A stretch of 64,000 nucleotides of DNA from Bacillota bacterium (GTDB lineage Bacteria > Bacillota > Clostridia > Lachnospirales > Lachnospiraceae), in assembly GCA_023386815.1 (NCBI GenBank), contig JAEWIZ010000008.1, forward strand, positions 496,001-560,000. Reading direction: 5' to 3'. Below, piece by piece: positions 36,560 to 44,059 of this stretch. The stretch's first letter is position 1, and each line of letters begins with the position of its first letter. A program made the translations under genes and the position numbers. The notes beneath the pieces were generated by a model. It was given only the letters and a program-made list of their open reading frames with translations. It had not been told where the DNA came from and ran no database searches.

Positions 36560-37579
36560 GTGAAATTAATCAAGACAACAGAAGCTGTCGGACATGTTCT
36601 ATGCCACGATCTAACGCAGATTATCAAAGGTGTAACGAAAGATGCAAGATTTCGCAAAGGGCATGTTGTTACAGAAGAGGATATTCCAGTCCTCTTATCC
36701 ATGGGAAAAGAGCAACTATATCTATGGGAGATGACAGAAGACATGCTCCATGAGAACGAGGCAGCAGAGATTTTATATGACATTTGTAAGAACGATTATA
36801 TGAAGCCTTCTGAGATTAAGGAAGGTAAAATTGATATATATGCTACCAGGAGTGGCTTGTTTAAGGTTGACAAAGAGCGGTTAAAGAAGCTAAATGGTCT
36901 GGGAGAGCTAATGATAGCCACCCGACACGGGAATTTTCCGGTCAAAGAGGGGGACTATCTGGCAGGGACAAGAGTAATACCTCTCCTTATCAAAAAAGAT
37001 AAAATGAACCAAGCGAAAGAAACAGCAGGGGATCTTCCTTTACTGCAAATAAAACCCTTTCAGTATAAAAAAGTTGGTATCATTACCACCGGCAATGAGG
37101 TGTTCTATGGAAGAATACAGGATGCCTTCGGTCCGGTACTAAGAGGGAAGGTATCAGAATATCCATCAGAAGTTTTGGGCCAGAGGATACTCAGTGATGA
37201 CCCTGAGGCTATTACGAGTGCAATTCATATGTTTATAAAGGAAGGAGCCGACCTTATTCTGTGTTCCGGCGGTATGAGCGTGGATCCGGACGATACAACA
37301 CCAGCAGCAATAAAGAATACGGGAGCAAGCATCATTTCCTACGGTGCACCGGTACTGCCGGGCGCTATGTTCCTATTGGCTTATTATGAAGATAAAATAC
37401 CAATCCTTGGGTTGCCGGGATGTGTCATGTACGCAGAGCGAACTATTTTTGATCTGGTGCTGCCAAGAATCTTTGCAGATGATCCCATCAGTGAGGAGGA
37501 TTTAGCGGACCTAGGACATGGTGGTTTATGCTTGAAGTGTCCGGAATGTACCTTTCCCAACTGTGGTTTTGGGAAGTAA
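36560..37579 (+). CDS. MoeA-like molybdopterin-binding protein of the Mo-hydroxylase cluster
   Basis: A 339-residue protein with the MoCF-biosynthesis fold in its C-terminal half (ITTGNEVFYGRIQDAFGP, then LILCSGGMSVDPDDTTPAAI and LGLPGCVMY), which binds molybdopterin, preceded by a short MoeA-like N-terminal region. It is shorter than MoeA (about 400 residues) and ends with a cysteine-rich tail, CLKCPECTFPNC, possibly a metal site. Start taken as GTG 36560 behind GGGGGGTGAT; GTG 36551 would add three residues. Within the molybdenum-hydroxylase cluster it probably inserts or modifies molybdenum cofactor for the xanthine dehydrogenase; the precise reaction is unknown. Confidence 0.8.
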   Translation: MKLIKTTEAVGHVLCHDLTQIIKGVTKDARFRKGHVVTEEDIPVLLSMGKEQLYLWEMTEDMLHENEAAEILYDICKNDYMKPSEIKEGKIDIYATRSGLFKVDKERLKKLNGLGELMIATRHGNFPVKEGDYLAGTRVIPLLIKKDKMNQAKETAGDLPLLQIKPFQYKKVGIITTGNEVFYGRIQDAFGPVLRGKVSEYPSEVLGQRILSDDPEAITSAIHMFIKEGADLILCSGGMSVDPDDTTPAAIKNTGASIISYGAPVLPGAMFLLAYYEDKIPILGLPGCVMYAERTIFDLVLPRIFADDPISEEDLADLGHGGLCLKCPECTFPNCGFGK

Positions 37580-37626
37580 GAAGGGGTTTAGTGTGGTAAA
37601 GAAGACAGGAGGCATAAGCGGAGAAT

Positions 37627-39087
37627 ATGAAAGACCAATATGAACGCAACATTGATTACTTGAGAATATCTGTAACAGACCGTTGTAATCTGAGATGTCG
37701 CTACTGCATGCCAGAGAAAGGAATTGAACGTATTAGACCTGAGGATATCCTGAGCTTTGAGGAGATAACTCAGATCGCTAAAGCAGGAGCAGGAATTGGG
37801 ATTAAAAAGATTAAAATTACCGGAGGAGAGCCTCTGGTTCGAAAGGGAATTGCAGCTGCGGTGGAATCATTAAAAAAGATTCCTGGAATTGAGGAAGTTA
37901 CCATGACCACCAATGGTGTGTGTTTAAAGGAACTGGCAGAGAGCTTGTATCAGGCAGGTCTGGATGCGGTAAATATCAGTCTGGATACTCTATCACCGAT
38001 GAAATATTTTCATATTACCAGACGGAATTTACTGGATGAGGTAATGCTTGGCATCGAAAGGGCATATCAGATTGGCCTAAAGGTAAAAATTAACTCTGTC
38101 GCCATAAAGGGATTTAATGATAATGAAATCTCTAGGTTGGCTGCGATAGCAAGGAAAAATCGAATCGATGTGAGGTTTATTGAATTAATGCCAATTGGAC
38201 TTGGTAAAAACTATGAATCTATTTCCGTCAAGGAAATACAGGCGATGTTGGAAGAAGTATATGGACCTGGCAAAGAATCAAAGATCAGGCATGGGAATGG
38301 GCCTGCGGTTTATCTTGATTACGAGGGGTTTCAGGGGAGTATCGGATTTATCAGTGCAATGACCAACGAGTTTTGTAATAGCTGCAACCGAATACGATTA
38401 ACCTCAGAAGGGGAGCTAAAGCTATGTTTAAACCATAATTACAGTATTTCCTTACGTACCGTGCTCAGAAAGCACTGCCTAGAAGAGCAGGATTCAGAAG
38501 AGTATTTATCAGGAGAGCTACATTCAAAATTGCATGATATAGAAAATTATAACTCAAAAGAACATATCATAAAAGGGCTCAGCTTAGAAAAGTACAACTC
38601 AAAAGGACATATCTTAAAAGGGCATAGATTAGAAAATTACAACTCAGAAGGACATATCTTAAAAGGGCTCAGCTTTGAAAAGTACCATTCAGAAGGACAT
38701 ATCTTAAAAGAGCATAGTTTAGAAAATTACTATTCAAACAGACATATCTCAGAAAAGCACATTATAACAAGGCAAATCTACAACTCAGAAAAACACATCT
38801 TAGAAAATCACAGCTCAGAAAAACATAACTCAAAACTTCATAACATAGAAAAAAGCAATTCAATTAGAGATCCCTTAAAAGGATACAACTCAGTAGAAAA
38901 CAATTCAGAACGACATAACTTACAAGAGCATAGATCAGGGATTTACATCACAAATGAACAGTGCTTGAAGGAAGAGCTACAGGAGATAATGCAGGAGTTT
39001 ATCTATAAAAAGCCATTTCAACACTGCTTTCATCAGACCGAGGGAAAGGACATTGAGCGTCGAAAAATGGTACAGATCGGAGGCTGA
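37627..39087 (+). CDS. moaA: MoaA, GTP 3',8-cyclase, with large internal repeat insertion
   Basis: Radical-SAM enzyme of the first molybdopterin step. The radical-SAM cluster cysteines are C20, C24 and C27 (CNLRCRYC); the second cluster uses C250, C253 and C267. The extreme C-terminus ends in GG, the motif that enters the active site of MoaA. At 486 residues it is about 150 longer than usual: residues 306-440 are a hydrophilic Asn/Ser/His/Lys-rich segment built on 15-residue repeats, inserted after the second cluster and before the last helix (CLKEELQEIMQEF). The conserved parts remain in frame, so activity may be retained with the insert as a surface loop. moaC, moaD and moaE are not in the window. 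Confidence 0.9.
   Translation: MKDQYERNIDYLRISVTDRCNLRCRYCMPEKGIERIRPEDILSFEEITQIAKAGAGIGIKKIKITGGEPLVRKGIAAAVESLKKIPGIEEVTMTTNGVCLKELAESLYQAGLDAVNISLDTLSPMKYFHITRRNLLDEVMLGIERAYQIGLKVKINSVAIKGFNDNEISRLAAIARKNRIDVRFIELMPIGLGKNYESISVKEIQAMLEEVYGPGKESKIRHGNGPAVYLDYEGFQGSIGFISAMTNEFCNSCNRIRLTSEGELKLCLNHNYSISLRTVLRKHCLEEQDSEEYLSGELHSKLHDIENYNSKEHIIKGLSLEKYNSKGHILKGHRLENYNSEGHILKGLSFEKYHSEGHILKEHSLENYYSNRHISEKHIITRQIYNSEKHILENHSSEKHNSKLHNIEKSNSIRDPLKGYNSVENNSERHNLQEHRSGIYITNEQCLKEELQEIMQEFIYKKPFQHCFHQTEGKDIERRKMVQIGG
38542..38910 (+). repeat. 45-bp in-frame tandem repeat inside moaA
   Basis: Four clear 45-base units at 38542, 38587, 38632 and 38677, a partial fifth from 38722, then degenerate copies to about 38910. 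Each unit encodes about E-N/K-Y-N-S-x-G-H-I-L-K-G-x-x-L. Odd units read ENY...GLS and even units EKY...GHR or EHS, so a 90-base higher-order period is superimposed. Unit length is a multiple of three, so copy-number change would not break the frame. Confidence 0.9.
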
Positions 39088-39089
39088 AG

Positions 39090-39518
39090 ATGGGCAAAGT
39101 TGTTGCAGTATGTATCAGTGAACAAAAAGGTACTCCAAAAACAAATATCGGCAAAGGTAGGTTGATTGAAAACTTTGGTCTGGAGAAGGATGCCCATGCA
39201 GGAAGCTGGCATCGCCAGATTAGCTTATTATCCTATGATAAGGTGCAGGAATTTAAACATAAGGTTATTGATATTCCTGATGGAGCGTTTGGAGAGAATC
39301 TACTGGTCAAAGGAATTGATTTTAAAAGTTACCCGATCGGTGCCAGATTTCAATGTGGTGAGGTATTATTAGAGATTACTCAGATCGGAAAATCCTGTCA
39401 TAATGAATGCGTAATCCGACAGCAGGTAGGGGATTGTATTATGCCAAGAGAAGGTGTCTTTGCCAGGGTAATCAACGGAGGAAGCATAGAAGTGGGAGAT
39501 GATTTGTATGCAGTCTAA
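39090..39518 (+). CDS. MOSC-domain protein
   Basis: A 142-residue protein consisting of one MOSC domain, a sulfur-carrier fold related to the molybdenum cofactor sulfurase C-terminus; visible are the EKDAHAGSWHRQISLLS segment, GAFGENLLVKGID and the conserved cysteine region IGKSCHNECVIRQQVGDC. It begins two bases after moaA. Single-domain MOSC proteins accompany molybdenum hydroxylases and are thought to handle the sulfido (or here perhaps selenido) ligand of molybdenum; the exact role is unproven. Confidence 0.88.
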   Translation: MGKVVAVCISEQKGTPKTNIGKGRLIENFGLEKDAHAGSWHRQISLLSYDKVQEFKHKVIDIPDGAFGENLLVKGIDFKSYPIGARFQCGEVLLEITQIGKSCHNECVIRQQVGDCIMPREGVFARVINGGSIEVGDDLYAV

Positions 39519-39653
39519 CAATGAATTTAGAGTCGGCTGGGAGCCCCAAAGCAGTGAGAGAGCTTAGAATACATGATAGGAGAATTGGATCATGGTCTTA
39601 GCGTTCTATGTGAGTATAACAGGAGAATGTGCCAGAAAGGTTGGAGATCGGTT

Positions 39654-40661
39654 ATGAATATTTATCAGCAGATTTTATCCGATTTAGAACAGAATCATAC
39701 AACGATTCTTCAGACAAAGCTAAGGGGGAAGGCGGGCACCATAAATGAAGGAATGGAGCGCTTTCTCCAAAGGGAGCAGGAAGAAGAGGAGAACCTGACA
39801 AAACCAACCTATGAGATTAACGGTGATTTGAAGGAGCATATTCTTAAGGAACCCTTTTATCCCAAGGAGCGGCTAATTGTACTTGGTGGAGGTCATGTTG
39901 CTCTTTCTCTCGTAGAATTTGCAGCAAAAACAGGTTTTTTTGTTATCCTAGCCGATGATAGACCATCCTTTGCCAATCAGGCAAGGTTCCCGCTTGCCAA
40001 TCAGGTGCTCTGTGAGAGCTTTGATCAGGTGTTTGATTCGATACAGATTACTCCTAGGGATTATATCGTAATCATAACAAGAGGGCACCGACATGATACA
40101 GTTTGTCTAAGACAGGTTCTTAAGAAAAAGGAATCTATTTATGTTGGAATGATTGGTTCCAGGCGCCGGGTAGGTGCTGTGAAGGAATTATTAGTAAAAG
40201 AGGGCTACGAGGAAGAACGATTAGAGAGGGTCTGTACCCCTATTGGCCTTTCCATTGGAGCAATTACTCCGGAGGAAATAGCAATTTCCATTTTAGCTCA
40301 GATGATTCAGCGAAAGCGTTTGGGAGATCGAAACCAAACGTTGACAAATTTGGATATTGACTACGCGGTGCTTAAATATTTAGCCCAGAGTGATCAGGAA
40401 GCCAAGTGTGTTGTAACGGTAATGTCCTCCAAGGGTTCTGTACCAAGAGGGGCAGGGGCTAAAATGATTGTCTTTCCCACAGGAGCAATCCTTGGAAGTA
40501 TCGGTGGAGGCTGCAGCGAAGCAACAATCATTCGGGACGCCATCCAGCTCATTGGAAGTAAGAGATATCGGATTCAAACCATTGATATGACAAATGATAT
40601 AGCCGAGTCCGAAGGCATGGCCTGCGGTGGAACTATGGAGGTCTTATTGGAGGACTCCTAG
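39654..40661 (+). CDS. XdhC/CoxI-family molybdenum-hydroxylase maturation factor
   Basis: A 335-residue maturation protein. The Rossmann part (XdhC_C type) comes first, at about 75-235, with LGGGHVALSL and the ITRGHRHD and MIGSRRRV segments; the XdhC_CoxI part is C-terminal, at about 250-335, with SSKGSVPRGAGAKM, GSIGGGCSEA and ACGGTMEVLLE. In classical XdhC the CoxI part is N-terminal, so the order here is reversed. ATG 39654 behind GGAGATCGGTT is preferred over ATG 39573. XdhC proteins bind and protect the cofactor while the sulfido ligand is added before insertion in the dehydrogenase. Here the partner is the enzyme at 44060. Confidence 0.85.
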   Translation: MNIYQQILSDLEQNHTTILQTKLRGKAGTINEGMERFLQREQEEEENLTKPTYEINGDLKEHILKEPFYPKERLIVLGGGHVALSLVEFAAKTGFFVILADDRPSFANQARFPLANQVLCESFDQVFDSIQITPRDYIVIITRGHRHDTVCLRQVLKKKESIYVGMIGSRRRVGAVKELLVKEGYEEERLERVCTPIGLSIGAITPEEIAISILAQMIQRKRLGDRNQTLTNLDIDYAVLKYLAQSDQEAKCVVTVMSSKGSVPRGAGAKMIVFPTGAILGSIGGGCSEATIIRDAIQLIGSKRYRIQTIDMTNDIAESEGMACGGTMEVLLEDS

Positions 40662-40711
40662 GTAGAGAAATGGATATCTTTTTATAAGGATTCCCATAAG
40701 GAGGTGGATCA

Positions 40712-41284
40712 ATGGAGGTAGATGCAGTTATCTTAGCAGGGGGATACTCCAGTAGAGCAGGTGCTTTTAAGATGGAGCTTCTGCTTAATGGGAAGGCGAT
40801 ATTACAGCATGTCATTGAGGTATTCCTACCAATCTGCCAGCGGATTATTGTTGTCTGCGGTTATCAGCAGGAACGTGTGATAGCATTAACTGAGAAGTAT
40901 GGAGCGCAGGTGGAGGTAGTATACAATGAGGATTATCCCAAAGGAATGTTTTCTTCTGTAAAAAAGGGAATCAAGCAAGTGAATAGCCCCAGGTTTTTTC
41001 TGACACCGGGAGACTGTCCGTTTATTTCTTTGCAAATCTGTAAAAGCCTGCTGGAACATAGGGGGGACATTGTAAAGCCAAGCTATCAATACAGAGGGGG
41101 ACATCCGGTTTTATTACCTTTTTCTTGTATTGATGAGATACTTCGTGAAGGTGACGATTCCAATCTAAAGAGTTATTTTCAGAAGAAAATAATTCAATAT
41201 GTTGAGGTAGAAGAGGAAGGTGTTCTTATCGATGTGGATACAAGAGAAGACCTGAAGCATGCAATACGTTTTAACAAGGAATAA
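40712..41284 (+). CDS. mocA: MocA-like molybdenum cofactor cytidylyltransferase (YgfJ type)
   Basis: A 190-residue nucleotidyltransferase with the glycine-rich start VILAGGYSSRAGAFKM and the metal-binding TPGDCPFIS (the family usually has GDQP or GDMP). MocA attaches CMP to molybdopterin to give the dinucleotide form used by xanthine dehydrogenases; YgfJ-family members accompany selenium-dependent molybdenum hydroxylases. GGAGGTGGATCA before ATG. Position between XdhC and the hydantoinase-like gene supports this role over MobA (guanylyl transfer). Confidence 0.85.
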   Translation: MEVDAVILAGGYSSRAGAFKMELLLNGKAILQHVIEVFLPICQRIIVVCGYQQERVIALTEKYGAQVEVVYNEDYPKGMFSSVKKGIKQVNSPRFFLTPGDCPFISLQICKSLLEHRGDIVKPSYQYRGGHPVLLPFSCIDEILREGDDSNLKSYFQKKIIQYVEVEEEGVLIDVDTREDLKHAIRFNKE

Positions 41285-41304
41285 TTGGATTGGAGGAATG
41301 ACGG

Positions 41305-42678
41305 TTGGATTTAGGAATTCTAAATGGCAGGATATACTTAAACGGTGAATTTATCCATGGGAATCTCTATTGTAAGCATGGAAAGGTAGATACGATTACG
41401 ACTTCCTTCCTGCCTAGTAAGAAAGAATACGATGCTGCAGGAAAAATGGTATTGCCGGGATTTATCGACCCCCATGTACACTTTCATCTATCCGTAGGTA
41501 CCAATACCTCAAAGGATGATTTTTACCTGGGCTCAGTAAAGGGGGCATTGGGTGGCATCACTACCTACATAGATTTTTTAGACCCTGTAAAGAATACTAG
41601 GGAGCTGGAGGCAGCTTTCTTAAAGCGTAGGGAGCTTGCCAGCGTCAGCGTGACAGATTATAGCTTTCATACAACGATTGCGAATCCCACCGAGGAGGCA
41701 GATAAGTTGCTAAAGGCAGGGAGAGAGCTCGGCTTACCTTCTCTTAAGCTTTTTACAACCTATTCAAATTCTGACCGTAGAACCTATGACGGATATATTG
41801 ACCGATTGCTCGATTACTCGAAGGAGCTGGAATGCAGAATCGTCATTCATGCTGAAAATGATGATCTGGTCAGCACCGCAAAGGATATTCTGGTCAAGGA
41901 TCATGAGGCCTCCCGTCCGGTGATCAGTGAACGATGTGAAGTTATCAAACTGGCGGAGATGGCAAAGGAGAGGAATGGACTACTGTATATCGTACATATC
42001 AGCGCAGGAAGTACCGTGGAGACACTGCTAAAGAACTATTCCTCAGAAATAAAAAAAGGAACAATATTAATGGAAAGCTGTCCTCACTATTTCCTAAAGT
42101 CCAGTGATTGTTATTCAAAGGAAGATGGATATCGCTATACTATGACACCTCCCCTTAGAAGTGAATCAGAACGTAATTTATTAAGAAAGTATATCAAAGA
42201 TATCAATGTAATAGGAACAGATCATTGTCCCTTTGATTTGAAATTAAAGAAAGCCTTATATACCAGTCAAATTCCCATGGGTGTCGGAGGCATTGAATAT
42301 TCCTTTTCCAATCTGTATACGGAATTTGGAACCTCTATTATATCAAAATATACAGAAGCTCCTGCAAAGGCATATGGGCTATATCCTCACAAAGGAACCC
42401 TTTTACCCGGAGCAGATGCAGATATTGTAATATATGATGACGAGGTAAGCTACCAAATTGCAGACGAGGAATCTATTTATCATGATAGAAAGCTAAAAGG
42501 AAAAGTAGAAAACGTATTTCTACGTGGTAACCTACTAGTAGATCAGGGTAAATTCCTTGGAGAGCTAGCTTTGGATGAAATAATACCAACGGGACAACTA
42601 TCAAAAGGGAAATTACCTACGGGAAAGTTGTTACAAGGAAATGGAGTTTATAGAAAAAGAGAGCTGAAGCTCACATAA
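41305..42678 (+). CDS. hyuA: dihydropyrimidinase/hydantoinase-like amidohydrolase
   Basis: A 457-residue cyclic amide hydrolase. Metal-binding motifs: PGFIDPHVHF (two His), SLKLFTTYS with the lysine that is carboxylated in this family, VIHAEN (His), IVHISAG (His) and GTDHCPFD (Asp). Related to E. coli HyuA/YgeZ, which sits in the purine and selenium-associated locus. It may open a hydantoin-like ring formed in purine breakdown; substrate is not shown by sequence. TTG 41305 is the start, eight bases after GGAGG; the nearby ATG at 41298 is out of frame. The last 25 residues form a polar, repeat-like tail (PTGQLSKGKLPTGKLLQG). Confidence 0.87.
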   Translation: MDLGILNGRIYLNGEFIHGNLYCKHGKVDTITTSFLPSKKEYDAAGKMVLPGFIDPHVHFHLSVGTNTSKDDFYLGSVKGALGGITTYIDFLDPVKNTRELEAAFLKRRELASVSVTDYSFHTTIANPTEEADKLLKAGRELGLPSLKLFTTYSNSDRRTYDGYIDRLLDYSKELECRIVIHAENDDLVSTAKDILVKDHEASRPVISERCEVIKLAEMAKERNGLLYIVHISAGSTVETLLKNYSSEIKKGTILMESCPHYFLKSSDCYSKEDGYRYTMTPPLRSESERNLLRKYIKDINVIGTDHCPFDLKLKKALYTSQIPMGVGGIEYSFSNLYTEFGTSIISKYTEAPAKAYGLYPHKGTLLPGADADIVIYDDEVSYQIADEESIYHDRKLKGKVENVFLRGNLLVDQGKFLGELALDEIIPTGQLSKGKLPTGKLLQGNGVYRKRELKLT

Positions 42679-42706
42679 GCAATGATAAAATTAGGAGGTG
42701 ATGATC

Positions 42707-44032
42707 ATGCTGCTGGTAGGTAACGGAACAGTAATAACCAGAGATGAGAAAAATACATTGATTAATCAGGGTGCGGTTTGCATCAAAGACCAAGTAATTC
42801 ATGACGTTGGAACATTTGAGGAGTTAAACCGTAGCTATCCTGAGGCAGAGTTCCTGGATGCTCATGGCGGTTTAATCCTGCCGGGGTTTATCAATACCCA
42901 TCATCATATTTATAGTGCTTTTGCCAGAGGCTTGTCCATTCCCGGAAATAATCCAACAAATTTCCTGGAAATCTTAGAGGGTACCTGGTGGAAACTAGAC
43001 CGTAGACTGACGTTAAAGCAGGTAGAACTAAGTGCTAAGATAACCTATTTAGATTGTATCAGAAACGGTGTAACTACTGTGTTTGACCACCATGCCAGCT
43101 TTGGAAATATTGAAGGCAGTCTATTTCAAATAGCAGAGGCAGCAAAGGAACTTGGTGTTCGAACCTGCCTGGCCTATGAGATATCTGACCGGGACGGGGA
43201 AGATAAGATGAAGGCTTCTGTAAAGGAGAACATTGATTTTCTGGAATATTGCAGCAAGGATACCTTAGGGATGCTAAAGAGCATGATTGGCATGCATGCT
43301 TCCTTTACCTTAAGTGATGAGACCCTGTGCTATTGTGCCCAGGAGAACAATGGACGTGTAGGATTCCATATTCATGTGGCAGAGGGAAGCAGTGATGCTG
43401 CTCACTGCAGAGAACATTATCAGACCTCGGTTGTGGAACGTCTGATGAAACATGGGATACTAGGAGATAAATCTATAGCAGCCCATTGCGTTCATATTGA
43501 TGCTTCTGATATGGAGTTATTAAAAGAAAGTGGTACGATGGTGGTACATAATCCGGAGTCCAATATGGGAAATGCTGTTGGGTGTCCGAAGGTGCTCACC
43601 ATGCTGGAGAAAGGAATTCTAGTAGGTCTCGGAACGGACGGCTATACCAGTGATATGCTGGAATCCATGAAGGTGGCGAATCTACTGCATAAGCATGATA
43701 GTGGAAATCCATCTGCAGCGTGGAATGAGATTCCGGTTATGCTTTTTCAAAATAATCGAACAATTGCGCAAACATTCTTTAACAAAAGATTAGGAGTGTT
43801 AGAACAAGGGGCTTGTGCGGATGTGATAGTGATCGATTACCAACCCTATACTCCGATGAATCAAAGTAATCTGAACAGTCACATCCTGTTTGGCATGAAT
43901 GGGAAGGATACAATAACTACGATTATTAATGGAAAAGTTCGGATGAAGGATCGTAATATTATTGATCGAGAAGAAGAACTGTTAAAGTATAGTAGGAAGG
44001 AAGCGGAGCTTTTGTGGAAGGACTTATCTTAA
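42707..44032 (+). CDS. ssnA: SsnA-family aminohydrolase
   Basis: A 441-residue amidohydrolase of the SsnA group (annotated in other genomes as a putative selenium-metabolism protein). Motifs: PGFINTHHHIYSAFARG (metal His pair), HIHVAEGSSDA, AAHCVHID and GLGTDGYTSDM. ATG 42707 has AGGAGG eight bases upstream. In E. coli and gut clostridia ssnA sits with hyuA, xdh and yge genes and has been tied to uric acid and purine breakdown. The chemical step is not settled; deamination of a purine-derived intermediate is plausible. Confidence 0.87.
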   Translation: MLLVGNGTVITRDEKNTLINQGAVCIKDQVIHDVGTFEELNRSYPEAEFLDAHGGLILPGFINTHHHIYSAFARGLSIPGNNPTNFLEILEGTWWKLDRRLTLKQVELSAKITYLDCIRNGVTTVFDHHASFGNIEGSLFQIAEAAKELGVRTCLAYEISDRDGEDKMKASVKENIDFLEYCSKDTLGMLKSMIGMHASFTLSDETLCYCAQENNGRVGFHIHVAEGSSDAAHCREHYQTSVVERLMKHGILGDKSIAAHCVHIDASDMELLKESGTMVVHNPESNMGNAVGCPKVLTMLEKGILVGLGTDGYTSDMLESMKVANLLHKHDSGNPSAAWNEIPVMLFQNNRTIAQTFFNKRLGVLEQGACADVIVIDYQPYTPMNQSNLNSHILFGMNGKDTITTIINGKVRMKDRNIIDREEELLKYSRKEAELLWKDLS

Positions 44033-44059
44033 GAGGATGAATGAAATGGGGGTGTTGCA

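Noticed and set aside
38542..38910. Short regular repeats suggesting a CRISPR array
   Set aside because: The units are contiguous without unique spacers, lie in frame inside moaA and diverge gradually; no cas genes are near.
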